Assembly: GCA_005799025.1 (NCBI GenBank)
Contig: SYHX01000054.1
Span: 1-51,506 of the forward strand
Length of the DNA: 51,506 nt
Origin: Bacteroidota bacterium
Lineage (GTDB): Bacteria; Bacteroidota; Bacteroidia; UBA7662
Reading direction: 5' to 3'
The notes under the pieces were generated by a model. It did no database searches and was not told the origin of the DNA. It saw only the letters and a list, made by a program, of their open reading frames with translations. The position numbers were made by a program, and so were the translations under genes. Below, in pieces: positions 23,791 through 32,609 of the stretch (its first letter is position 1; every line of letters begins with the position of its first letter).

Positions 23791-25563
23791 TTAAGGCCGT
23801 TCTGGAAGGCCGTGAAGGACTTTGTCTTGAAGAGCCGGGTTTTTGGGGTCGATTTCCGCGGCTTTGATCCATTGGGTCTTGGCTTCATTGGTTCGCTTGA
23901 GATGAAAGAGAATGTCACCGTAGTGTTCCAGCAGGGTTGCATTATCGGGGCTGTTTTCCAAGGCTTTTTGCATTGGCGTCAAGGCTTGTTCGTAACGCCC
24001 CATTTGATACAAAACCCAGGCGTAGGTATCCTGGTAAGAAGAGTTGGAAGGTTCCGCTTGGGTTGCCCGCTGACTCATGGCCAGGGCCGAATCCAAGTTA
24101 TCGCGACGCAAACTGAGGTAATAGGCAAAATTATTCAGTACCAAGGAATTATTAGGCTGTAGGCGCAGGGCTTTTTCGTAACAACGATCTGATTCAGCAT
24201 GGTTAGCTCTGCGGTGTTCGATATCGCCCAACATAATATGGATTTGCGCTTCCAATTCGGTTTGATCGGCGATATAGGTTAATCCGCTGCGAAGGACATT
24301 AGCCGCTTCATCTTCTTTGCGATTTCTTTGCAGGGCAACCCCAAGGAAGAAATAATTTGCTCCTTGCGAGGGGTATAAATCAATCGCTCGACGGGAAACC
24401 GACTCCAAACTGTCCATAAGCTGCATATCCAAAAGGCATGATTGGTATTGCTGCCAAATAACATACTGCACTGTGACCGATGGCGTGGACAGGGCCAGAC
24501 GGTATTGATTCGCCGCCTCCTCGCCTCGATCTTGTTTCATCAGGCTTTCGCCTAATAAAGCATAAAGTAAACTTTCCCTAGGGTAGACCTTGAGGGCACG
24601 TCGCAACCACGCTTCTCGCGCTGCTTCATTTTCACCTTCCTTTTCTAGAATCCGGAACAAGCCCTGTAACAATTCCTCAGAATCTAAGCCCTTGGTTTCA
24701 AGGGCATCAACAAATTTCTTTTCGCCTTGCTCAGGGCGACCCAGCGCATAAAGCAATTCCGAAGCTGCTAGGTACAGCCTCGGTAAATTAACTGGGTCAT
24801 TCCCCCGGAGGGCTTCTTCGATTAGGTTCAAGGCTTGGGCATATTGACCCCATTCGGAGTGCATTTGAACAAGGCTTAGCTTGTAGGTTAACTCGTCGGG
24901 ATACAGGGCAATTAGACGTTGCATTTCTTTGACCGCAAGTTCTTTGCGATTCATTAACACATACAGGGTTTTCTTCTGCTCCAGAATTTCGGCTTGCGGC
25001 CCCACGATTTTTTCAATTTCTTGGTAACATTGAAGGGACTTGGAATATTCCTGCAATTGAAGGTGAATCATCCCCATATTTTCCCAGGCTTCCAAGGCGT
25101 GTTCTTCGCCAAGAGTCGTTAGGTATCTCAGCGTTTTAATGGCCTCTTGGTTCAAGGCATTGTTCTGCTCCAATTGGGCAAGTAATTTGAGGAACCAGGG
25201 ATTCAGGGGATTCAGGGCTACGGCCTTGCGGCTATGCTCCAAAGCGCGGCGGGCATCTCCGCTTTGTAATGCCATGCGAGCAGCCTCGTAGGCGCAGGTT
25301 GCATTGGACGGATCAATGGAAAGGGCCCGCATAAAGCTTTGTTCAGCTTTGTCCCACTGACCAATGGCTTTGGCGGCGGTACCCTCAAAGAAATAGAATT
25401 GCACTTGGCCCTGCTGGACCTCCAACATAACAGGACCGCTTACCGCTGGGGATTTGGTGGCCGTGTCCTTGGATTTGACCCTGGTAGACATGACGGTGGG
25501 TCGCTTGGCGCAAGAAATGCCGAACAGCATCAGGGCCAGCATCAGGAGTAGTCTCAAGGACAT
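23791..25563 (-). CDS. Tetratricopeptide-repeat lipoprotein
   Basis: A 590-residue lipoprotein with lipobox LFGISC (Cys18) and about a dozen TPR units from residue 60 to the end, for example WDKAEQSFMRALSIDPSNA, YEQALTPMQKALENSPDNA and TNEAKTQWIKAAEIDPKNP. TPRs bind other proteins, so it may be a scaffold at the periplasmic face of a membrane; no enzymatic domain is visible. It begins by overlapping the nucleotidyltransferase stop by 10 nt and is followed by the DUF4292 gene. This neighbourhood recurs in Flavobacteriales. Confidence 0.88.
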   Translation of the reverse strand: MSLRLLLMLALMLFGISCAKRPTVMSTRVKSKDTATKSPAVSGPVMLEVQQGQVQFYFFEGTAAKAIGQWDKAEQSFMRALSIDPSNATCAYEAARMALQSGDARRALEHSRKAVALNPLNPWFLKLLAQLEQNNALNQEAIKTLRYLTTLGEEHALEAWENMGMIHLQLQEYSKSLQCYQEIEKIVGPQAEILEQKKTLYVLMNRKELAVKEMQRLIALYPDELTYKLSLVQMHSEWGQYAQALNLIEEALRGNDPVNLPRLYLAASELLYALGRPEQGEKKFVDALETKGLDSEELLQGLFRILEKEGENEAAREAWLRRALKVYPRESLLYALLGESLMKQDRGEEAANQYRLALSTPSVTVQYVIWQQYQSCLLDMQLMDSLESVSRRAIDLYPSQGANYFFLGVALQRNRKEDEAANVLRSGLTYIADQTELEAQIHIMLGDIEHRRANHAESDRCYEKALRLQPNNSLVLNNFAYYLSLRRDNLDSALAMSQRATQAEPSNSSYQDTYAWVLYQMGRYEQALTPMQKALENSPDNATLLEHYGDILFHLKRTNEAKTQWIKAAEIDPKNPALQDKVLHGLPERP

Positions 25564-26585
25564 AAAATTTCGCTGTAATCGCTGAGGCTGAGTTCCAGGG
25601 GCATAGAGGATGTGTTACCGCTTATTATAACGTGGCGGCCCACCATAGAATTGCGCAAGGTCATACCTTGAATGATAGAATGCTCGCCAACAATGGAGGA
25701 GGTTATGGTGGAATGGGAAACCTTGGCCCCCGCCCCCACTGAAACGTGAGGCCCTATGGTCGAATGGCTAATTTGGCTAGCAGGCCCCACGTAACACGGC
25801 GCGATAAGTTCACAATGTTCCAGCAAGGCTGTGGGATCTACAAGGGTCTCGCTTTGACACTCGTTCAAATAGTCCAAATAACGCCCGTTGGTATGAACGG
25901 TCGCGTCTTTGTTCCCGCAATCCAGCCACTCGGTCACCGTGCCCGGATACAAGCGCAAGCCTTTCGACTTCATGTTCTCCAAGGCGGAGGTCAACTGGTA
26001 TTCGCCTTTGTCCATCACGTTGTGATCAATCAGGTATTGCAATTCGGATCGCAGGTTGGCCCCGTCTTTGAAATAGTAAATACCGATAATAGCCAGGTCC
26101 GAAATGAAGACGGGGGGTTTCTCGTGAAAAGCCCCAATCCAACCCGCCTCGTTCAGTTCCACCACCCCAAAGGCCTTTGGATCTTCCACCCGCTGAACCC
26201 AAATAATTCCTTCCTGTCCGGTGTCCAAAACAAAATCAGCCTTGAACAAGGTATCTGCGAAGGCCACCACTACAGGGCCGTTCAGCCAAGCCTTGGCGCA
26301 AAGAATGGCGTGTGCGGTGCCCAAGGCCTCCTCTTGGTAATGAATGCTGCCCTCGGCGTCAAGGTGACGGGCAATGTCCAGCAATTGTTCTTCGACAGCC
26401 GCCCCGAAGGAGGGGGCCGTGATGAACGCAATATGGTCCACCTTCTGTCCGCAAACCTTAACAATATCGTCCATGAGTCTTTCGACAATGGGTTTTCCGG
26501 CGATGGGCAACAAAGGCTTGGCGGTGGTCAAGGTATGAGGCCGCATTCGTTTACCCAGACCAGCCATAGGGACGACAATATTCAT
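25554..26585 (-). CDS. Sugar-phosphate nucleotidyltransferase with left-handed beta-helix
   Basis: A 343-residue enzyme. Residues 1-230 are a nucleotidyltransferase with the N-terminal signature VVPMAGLGKRMRP and TTAKPLLPIAGKPIVERL, plus a catalytic-type FADTLF and KPPVFISDLAIIGIYYF. Residues about 245-335 carry hexapeptide repeats (IGPHVSVGAGAKVSHSTI), forming a left-handed beta-helix like that of GlmU or RmlA-like proteins. It likely makes an NDP-sugar for cell-surface glycans; substrate cannot be told. It lies between the flippase gene (9 nt upstream) and the TPR gene (10-nt overlap), so it is part of one operon. Confidence 0.88.
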   Translation of the reverse strand: MNIVVPMAGLGKRMRPHTLTTAKPLLPIAGKPIVERLMDDIVKVCGQKVDHIAFITAPSFGAAVEEQLLDIARHLDAEGSIHYQEEALGTAHAILCAKAWLNGPVVVAFADTLFKADFVLDTGQEGIIWVQRVEDPKAFGVVELNEAGWIGAFHEKPPVFISDLAIIGIYYFKDGANLRSELQYLIDHNVMDKGEYQLTSALENMKSKGLRLYPGTVTEWLDCGNKDATVHTNGRYLDYLNECQSETLVDPTALLEHCELIAPCYVGPASQISHSTIGPHVSVGAGAKVSHSTITSSIVGEHSIIQGMTLRNSMVGRHVIISGNTSSMPLELSLSDYSEILCP

Positions 26586-26594
26586 GAAATCAAG

Positions 26595-28076
26595 TTAAGG
26601 CACAAATTTAAGCCATTTGCTTACGGGGATTATGCCCAAGAGCGCCCCCATGAGCAATACTTTGATCACGGCGGTTTCGGCGGTAATTTCCTGGCCAACC
26701 CAAAAGCGGTCAAGGCCAAAAAGAACCATAGCCCAGCAACCAAGGATGAACCAGGCATTCCAAGGATATGAAATGGGATGTATTCGGTTACCAATCAACG
26801 CAGAGGCCCCAAACAACGAAGCATAACACAAGAGCGTCACCCAAGCGCAGGCCGTGTAGCCGTATAAGGGGATGCCCCACCAGTTTCCTGCCACCGTAAT
26901 GACCGCAGAACCCAATCCCAGCCACAGACCCCAGCGCGTTTGATCGCTTCGCTTGAACCAAACCGAATGATTATAGTACCAACCTAGGCACAGATTAGCG
27001 GCTAACAAGACCGGAACCACCGAAAGCCCTTCATGGTAGGCCGGCCCAATGAAAGCTTTGGCCCAATCCAGCCAAAGCATGACCGTCAGGAAGATTCCCC
27101 AGCCCGCCAAACTGAAGTACCAGAAAACCTCTCCGTACCGAGGCTGGCTTGGTCGTCCGTCGGTAGGATCATCTTCCTGGAAGGACTGCCCTGATCCCAG
27201 AAAATACGGCTCAGCCCCCATGCGGAATGCCTGGGTAAACAAGCTCATTAGAATTGATAATTTGTAAACCGCCCCATAGATTCCCACCTGCCACAGCGCT
27301 TGTTCCGCGCTCCCCGCCCAACGGAATTTGAGCATGATTCGGTCCAGAGTTTCGTTAAGCATCCCAGCCAAACCCGCTACCAACAAGGGCCATGCATAAG
27401 CCAACATGGGCGCCAAAGTGGACCACTGAAAATCACTTGGTCTGGGCCATAGCCTCACCAAGAAGAGCAAGGTCAACAAATTGGCAAATACATTACTCAA
27501 AACCACCCAATCCAAAGAGGCCGAGTGATCGCCATTCATGGGAATTTGCATATAGCCTAGGAAATACACCTGCATTCCCACCAAAATTAGAATATTCGAA
27601 AACTTAAGTGCAACATACTTCAAGCTATGACCCTCCTGCCTCAATTTGGCGAAGGGCAAAGCCGAAAGGGCATCCACCGCAAAAATGACGGCGAACCAAC
27701 GAACGTAATTGGAATGCTCGGGATGGTGGAGCAAATGAGCCCATCGATCGGCCCCCACCCAAAGCACTGAGCTTAGGGCCACAGAACTTACTAATAATGC
27801 ATAAAACCCTGATGCATAGACTTTTATTTTATTATCTGGGGCTGTGTTTTCTTTGTTATTGAAACGAAAAAAAGCGGTCTCCATGCCGTAGGTATAGAGC
27901 ACGGCCCCCAAAGCGGCCCATGCATAGAAATCGGTGATAACACCGTATTCATCAGGAAGAAAGATCCGGGTGTGAAGAGGAACCAATAGATAATTCAGCA
28001 GCCTTCCCACCACGGTGCTCACACCGTAGAGCACGGTTTGTGAGGCCAGTTGGCGAAGATTAGGTTGGGGCTTCAT
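26595..28076 (-). CDS. Polysaccharide flippase (MOP/Wzx-like)
   Basis: A 493-residue inner-membrane protein with about 12-14 hydrophobic helices. The start (LASQTVLYGVSTVVGRLLNY, then TRIFLPDEYGVITDFYA) is characteristic of the polysaccharide-biosynthesis branch of the MOP superfamily, which flips lipid-linked glycans or related lipids. No glycosyltransferase cluster is near, so it may serve a housekeeping glycan or lipid rather than a capsule. It opens the operon flippase, nucleotidyltransferase, TPR, DUF4292, M23. The 117 nt separating it from idi hold no clear terminator. Confidence 0.9.
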   Translation of the reverse strand: MKPQPNLRQLASQTVLYGVSTVVGRLLNYLLVPLHTRIFLPDEYGVITDFYAWAALGAVLYTYGMETAFFRFNNKENTAPDNKIKVYASGFYALLVSSVALSSVLWVGADRWAHLLHHPEHSNYVRWFAVIFAVDALSALPFAKLRQEGHSLKYVALKFSNILILVGMQVYFLGYMQIPMNGDHSASLDWVVLSNVFANLLTLLFLVRLWPRPSDFQWSTLAPMLAYAWPLLVAGLAGMLNETLDRIMLKFRWAGSAEQALWQVGIYGAVYKLSILMSLFTQAFRMGAEPYFLGSGQSFQEDDPTDGRPSQPRYGEVFWYFSLAGWGIFLTVMLWLDWAKAFIGPAYHEGLSVVPVLLAANLCLGWYYNHSVWFKRSDQTRWGLWLGLGSAVITVAGNWWGIPLYGYTACAWVTLLCYASLFGASALIGNRIHPISYPWNAWFILGCWAMVLFGLDRFWVGQEITAETAVIKVLLMGALLGIIPVSKWLKFVP

Positions 28077-28193
28077 TTAGCCTATATAGGTAAACCAATG
28101 GGACAAACTTCTTAAAGCAAGCCGGTTCACCTTCCAAAACATAACTCTGATTTATCCTTAGAGGTAAATTGCATTCTTAATATTTCTTTGATT

Positions 28194-28739
28194 TTATGAG
28201 AGAATGAAGGGATTGCTTCGCAAAAGTTCGGCGCATCGCGGATAAATATGTTTGAACCAAAATGTAAAATCTTCGGGCCGTCGGTCCATCCAGGACTCCA
28301 AATCAGCCAAAGAAATCCAGAGCGCCGCTTGGACCTCGGTGGGATCAATTCGAAACGGCCCGTCCGAATGCCCGATGAAAACATGGTCTAGTTCGTGCTC
28401 ACTCAGCCCATTCTCAAAGGCGGTTTGGTAGATGAACCAGAAGGGGGAATGCAAATCGCAGACCATACCCATTTCTTCTTGCAATCGTCGGTAAGCAGCC
28501 TGATTCACCGATTCACCAGGGAGAGGATGGCTACAACAGGTGTTGGTCCAGAGGCCACCGGAATGGTACTTGTCAAGGCCGCGTTGTTGCAAAAGCAATT
28601 CCCCCACCGAATTGAATACAAAAATCGAGAATGCCCGATGAAGCAATGCCTTCTGGTGAGCCTCCATTTTGGGCGCATGGCCGATTTCACGGTCTTCGTG
28701 GTCCACTAGAATGACCAAAGGCTCTGCATTCAAAGTCAT
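28194..28739 (-). CDS. idi: Isopentenyl-diphosphate delta-isomerase, type I
   Basis: A 181-residue Nudix-fold isomerase that interconverts IPP and DMAPP. Marks: GGLWTNTCCSHPLPGE with the catalytic Cys (68 or 69) and metal-binding His71, YRRLQEEMGM, and SEHELDHVFIG, whose Glu114 and Glu116 fall where the E. coli enzyme has its catalytic and metal-binding Glu. It supplies the step that the mevalonate pathway needs after IPP, and so belongs functionally with the genes at 41354-45984 though 12 kb away. A -7-like TAAATTGC lies just before the ATG. Confidence 0.95.
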   Translation of the reverse strand: MTLNAEPLVILVDHEDREIGHAPKMEAHQKALLHRAFSIFVFNSVGELLLQQRGLDKYHSGGLWTNTCCSHPLPGESVNQAAYRRLQEEMGMVCDLHSPFWFIYQTAFENGLSEHELDHVFIGHSDGPFRIDPTEVQAALWISLADLESWMDRRPEDFTFWFKHIYPRCAELLRSNPFILS

Positions 28740-28789
28740 GATGCAATTTAGCCACTAACCACCAAAGCCCGCAGCAAACCCGACCGACC

Positions 28790-30019
28790 TTAATCCGAAA
28801 TATCCCAATCGAATGGCAGTCCTCCCACGGTAAAATCTGCTTGAAAAGGAGGAGGGGGCAAAAGCGCATTCCCTTTACCCTGCACAAAAACCGCCGTTCG
28901 CAAGCCATGCAGTCCTTGATTATGCAGATGCAGCCTCAAAGCATGCGGGGTTAGTAGCGCCTCACTTACGCCTCGAACCACACCCGCAGGAATTTGAGCC
29001 GCTTCCAACACCTCCAGCAGGGTCGCACAGTCCCGCTGGACAAAGGCCGAAGCAAGGGCATTGAGCAAGGTTTCTTTGTTCCGATGTCTGCCGCTTAATG
29101 TAGCCCAGTCCGGGTTTATCCGCCAACCCAGTGCCTCACATAACCTCGCAAATTGCTGATCGCTGCCCACCGCCAGGGTAATTAGTTGACCATCTGCACA
29201 GGCAAAACTTGATCCATAAGGCACGATGTTCGGATGTTCTGAGCCCATTGGTTCCGGTAAATGCCCACCCATCCACCAGTTGGTGGCCTGGTTCGTTAGG
29301 GATGCCAGGCCGGCGTCCATCAATGAAACGGTCACCTCCTTCCCCATCCCGGTGTTCATTCGTTCAATCAAGGCGAGCAAGAGTCCCTCCTTCAGTTGAT
29401 GTGCTGCGATCACATCCATCAACGCTACCGGCATTTTGTGGCCCGGTCCACCGCGAGGTCCGTTCATGGAGACAAAGCCCGTCTCGGCCTGGACAATGGA
29501 ATCATAACCCGGACGATGCGAGCCCGTTCCATAGCCGTTGATTCTGCCCACAATAAGCCTTGGATTGATGGCGTGCAGAACTGGCCAGGACAGACCCAAG
29601 TTCTGTTCTTGGTCCGGTAAATTATTGGTAATCAATAGGTCTGCTTCTTTGACCAATTCCCGGAATTGCATTTGATCATCCTGGTTCCTAAGGTCCGCTA
29701 CCAGGCTGGCTTTCCCCCAATTGACGGCACAAAAATAAGCCGAACGGCCCATCGAGGCCTGTTCATTCGGCAAAACCCATTGTCGGGTAACATCGCCCCC
29801 GGGCGGCTCCAATTTCAAAACCTTTGCCCCGCATTCCGCCAGGAACATACCCACCGCAGGCCCTGCTAATACGGTCGCTGTTTCGAGCACTTTCAGGCCA
29901 GCGAGTCCACCGCCTTCCGGGAGTACTTCTCTTGCAGAAGGCTTTGCGTCAGCGCCCTGATTATACGCAAGGGCCCTTTCGTAACACCGATCAAAAATGG
30001 AGGACGGAACCGTCACCAT
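28790..30019 (-). CDS. CaiB/BaiF-family (class III) CoA-transferase
   Basis: A 409-residue member of the class III CoA-transferases, which move CoA between carboxylic acids through an aspartyl-CoA thioester. LAGLKVLETATVLAGPAVG opens the fold (about 39-57), KLEPPGGDVTR is the CoA-binding stretch, and GYDSIVQAETGF with VALMDVIAAHQL holds the likely catalytic Asp202. Substrate is unknown. The fold starts near residue 38, so about 36 residues of unknown role precede it. The ATG at 30019 lies inside the 3' end of queA (29-nt overlap), implying coupled translation of two unrelated functions; a later start is possible. Confidence 0.88.
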   Translation of the reverse strand: MVTVPSSIFDRCYERALAYNQGADAKPSAREVLPEGGGLAGLKVLETATVLAGPAVGMFLAECGAKVLKLEPPGGDVTRQWVLPNEQASMGRSAYFCAVNWGKASLVADLRNQDDQMQFRELVKEADLLITNNLPDQEQNLGLSWPVLHAINPRLIVGRINGYGTGSHRPGYDSIVQAETGFVSMNGPRGGPGHKMPVALMDVIAAHQLKEGLLLALIERMNTGMGKEVTVSLMDAGLASLTNQATNWWMGGHLPEPMGSEHPNIVPYGSSFACADGQLITLAVGSDQQFARLCEALGWRINPDWATLSGRHRNKETLLNALASAFVQRDCATLLEVLEAAQIPAGVVRGVSEALLTPHALRLHLHNQGLHGLRTAVFVQGKGNALLPPPPFQADFTVGGLPFDWDISD

Positions 30020-31232
30020 AACTTAAGAATCGGTATTGATGATCAAGGGCATGTTGGTAAATCTGACGCCAATCATCGGCGACCAACGCGGCGACCAAGA
30101 GCAAGAGCGTGCTGCGGGGTTGATGGAAATTGGTGATTAGGCCTTGGGCCATACGGGGTCGGTATGGCGGGGCAATCAGAAGGCTGGTCCTACCGCTAAT
30201 CTCCTCCAAACTATGGCTTTGTGCATAATGGATGAGCTTGTCTAAGGCCTCATGGGCCGACATTGCTCCAGGGGAATCCCCGTCGAAAGAACCCTTCTTT
30301 TGGTCAATCCCCGAATACGGCACCCATTGATCAGGATGAGGTAATTTGGATTCCGTATTCAGCATGCAGGCCATCCAATACAGGCTCTCCAACATTCGAA
30401 GCGTGGTCGTTCCTACCGCATACAACGGGCCTTGGGCGGAACGTAGGGATCGAAGGGTCGCAACACTGCACGATATTCGTTCGCTGTGCATGGTATGCTC
30501 CGCCATTTGAGCCGCTTTCACGGGCAGAAAAGTGCCCGCCCCTATATGCAGCGTAACGGAATGGCAAGCCCCACCTTGCGATGTTATTTCTTGTAACAAA
30601 TTACTTGTCAAATGCAAACCCGCGGTGGGTGCGGCTACGGCTCCGTGTTCTGTGGCATAGGTGGTTTGGTAGCGTTCCCGGTCCAGTTCCTCGGTAGGGC
30701 GATTCAGGTAAGGAGGCAGGGGAACCTCGCCAATTTCTTCGAGTAGCTCCTCAAATGTTTCAGGGCCAACAAGTTGGTTTGAATTGGGTTGCCAGGTAAA
30801 TTTCAACAACCATTGCCCTTCTCGGGGCTCAAGGCGTTGTATGCTCAATTCACCCGCCTTCAAGGGGATTCGAAGTTCGCCGCTTTTCCAGGCGCGGTTA
30901 TTCCCTACCATGCACCACCACCGTGTTCCGCTTACCTCAGCAGCGGTCTTGGACTCCGGCTCCAATAACAATATTTCGATAACCTTGTTATTGGCGATTG
31001 GCCAACGTAGCCGTGCCGGAATAACACGGGTATTGTTCATCACTAACTGCACCCCCTGTGGCAGCACGGCGGGTAAATCGGCAAACACATGATCGCTTAT
31101 CTTTCCGGCCCTGTAGCTCAGCAGCTTGGCCTGCTCCCTCATTTCCAAAGGGTACAAGGCAATACGCTCTTCCGAAAGTTCGTATTGAAAGTCCTCGATG
31201 CGAAGTCTGCCAGGATCTAGGTTCATCATCAT
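29991..31232 (-). CDS. queA: S-adenosylmethionine:tRNA ribosyltransferase-isomerase
   Basis: QueA transfers and rearranges the ribosyl part of SAM onto preQ1 in tRNA to make epoxyqueuosine. Its hallmarks are present: VMNNTRVIPARL, VAAPTAGLHLT, LHIGAGTFLPV and, near the C-terminus, GLITNFHQPRSTLLLLVAA with a final YRFLSYGDGSV. Length (about 413) is that of the slightly longer Bacteroidota version. Three adjacent ATG codons (31232, 31229, 31226) are possible; a TTG at 31244 is less likely. A -7-like TATTTTG lies just upstream. No other queuosine genes are in the window. It overlaps the CoA-transferase gene by 29 nt. Confidence 0.94.
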   Translation of the reverse strand: MMMNLDPGRLRIEDFQYELSEERIALYPLEMREQAKLLSYRAGKISDHVFADLPAVLPQGVQLVMNNTRVIPARLRWPIANNKVIEILLLEPESKTAAEVSGTRWWCMVGNNRAWKSGELRIPLKAGELSIQRLEPREGQWLLKFTWQPNSNQLVGPETFEELLEEIGEVPLPPYLNRPTEELDRERYQTTYATEHGAVAAPTAGLHLTSNLLQEITSQGGACHSVTLHIGAGTFLPVKAAQMAEHTMHSERISCSVATLRSLRSAQGPLYAVGTTTLRMLESLYWMACMLNTESKLPHPDQWVPYSGIDQKKGSFDGDSPGAMSAHEALDKLIHYAQSHSLEEISGRTSLLIAPPYRPRMAQGLITNFHQPRSTLLLLVAALVADDWRQIYQHALDHQYRFLSYGDGSVLHF

Positions 31233-31312
31233 CCAAAGCCGCAAAATAATCTGTAATTAGGCCATTCTCCCTCATTTTTGCAGATTGAAGGACTACTCTA
31301 AATTCCATATCC

Positions 31313-32608
31313 ATGACCATGAAAGCTATAACTCCATCCCTCACTAAGCCGAAGAGAACGTTTCAAAAATGTTTCATCCTGTTAGCGGGCCTATTTTTAG
31401 TAAGTTCCTGCCGCTGGGGGGTGGACATGGAGGCCTGTTATAGGCTGCAGGACGGGGATTGGCGGGGTTTGTTGACCACCGAGGGGGGCGATTTACCTTT
31501 CTTGTTCAGGGTGGAGCGGGAAGCAGGTCCTCAAAAATCCAAACCCTCCGATCGCAGCTTCAAGGTAAGGCTTCAAGACGGCGAAACATGGGTGGAATCG
31601 GTGGCAGAGGTTCGTGGGGATAGCTTGTATTGGCCATTTCCGGTTTTTGAATCCGTGTTGGTGGCCGCGGTGAGCACCTTGGGCGATACCTTGAACGGGT
31701 ATTGGTACAAGACCAAATACGATACGGGTTTGGCCGTACCATTCCGCGCTCATCGAGGGGGTCAATACAAATTCGCCTCCCGTTCAACCCGTTTGCCGGA
31801 TGAAGTCGGTGGCCTGTGGAGAGGCGATTTGGGGCCAGGGACTCCTGCGCTATTGCCCCTTATTCAAAAGGGCCCCGAACTGAGCGGCACGGTTCGAACC
31901 CCTTACGGGGATTACCGTTACCTCACCGGTCTCATGGACGGGGATTCGCTGTGGATGAGTGGCATGGATGGAGGAAGCGCCTATTTGCTGCGTGGTCGTT
32001 TGGAAGAAAACGGAACCCTCCAAGGCATGATATTCTCGGCCAAAGGCCCAGGCCGCCCATGGACTATGGAGCGCGATAGCAATGCGGTTTTACCGGATCC
32101 CTACGGGATGGCCGAATTAAGAGGCGCAGAGAGACCCTTGGCATTTCAGCTCCGCGACATAGATGCGGATACCTTGGTGAGACCTGGTCCTCCAGCTCGT
32201 GCGACGGTCGTACAAATGTTAGGAACTTGGTGCCCGAATTGCCTGGACGAAACCGAATACCTTGCTTCGGTTTATCCCGATCTCGCATCGCAAGGGGTGC
32301 AGGTGATTGGCCTCGGATTCGAACGAACCCACCAGCCGACCAAGGCGATCCAAAACCTACGCAAACTCCAAGCCCGCTACAGCGTTCCCTACCCCTTGGT
32401 CCACGCGGGTAAACCGGATTCCCTGTCGATTCTGACGGTAATCCCCCAGCTGGTCAAGCTCAAGGCCTTTCCGACCACGATCTTGCTGGATTCATCGGGT
32501 CGTATTCGGTATGTGCACACCGGCTTTGACGGCCCCGCCACTGGCCCCGCTTTTGAAATACAAAAAAGAAAGTTTCAGCAAAAAATAATCGAATTGCTCG
32601 GCAATTAA
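31313..32608 (+). CDS. TlpA-like thioredoxin-fold lipoprotein
   Basis: A 431-residue lipoprotein with lipobox LFLVSSC (Cys33). Residues about 40-280 are a beta-rich domain of unknown family with acidic and Gly-rich strands. Residues about 290-425 are a thioredoxin fold of the TlpA/ResA type, with GTWCPNC (Cys307, Cys310) and the cis-Pro region AFPTTILLDSSGRI. These proteins reduce or exchange disulfides, for example in cytochrome c maturation or oxidative folding. An ATG at 31319 is an alternative start. Its stop lies 1 nt from the stop of the convergent giant gene, with no room for a terminator hairpin. Confidence 0.88.
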   Translation: MTMKAITPSLTKPKRTFQKCFILLAGLFLVSSCRWGVDMEACYRLQDGDWRGLLTTEGGDLPFLFRVEREAGPQKSKPSDRSFKVRLQDGETWVESVAEVRGDSLYWPFPVFESVLVAAVSTLGDTLNGYWYKTKYDTGLAVPFRAHRGGQYKFASRSTRLPDEVGGLWRGDLGPGTPALLPLIQKGPELSGTVRTPYGDYRYLTGLMDGDSLWMSGMDGGSAYLLRGRLEENGTLQGMIFSAKGPGRPWTMERDSNAVLPDPYGMAELRGAERPLAFQLRDIDADTLVRPGPPARATVVQMLGTWCPNCLDETEYLASVYPDLASQGVQVIGLGFERTHQPTKAIQNLRKLQARYSVPYPLVHAGKPDSLSILTVIPQLVKLKAFPTTILLDSSGRIRYVHTGFDGPATGPAFEIQKRKFQQKIIELLGN

Positions 32609-32609
32609 A

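Noticed and set aside
25746-26771. A 341-codon open frame on the plus strand opposite the nucleotidyltransferase and flippase genes.
   Set aside because: It shows no family features and lies wholly antisense to two well-supported genes; its length follows from their codon use.
28077-28193. A TTTATCC/AGGTAAA stretch after idi as a terminator.
   Set aside because: Only a few positions pair; no stable stem with a T run is formed.
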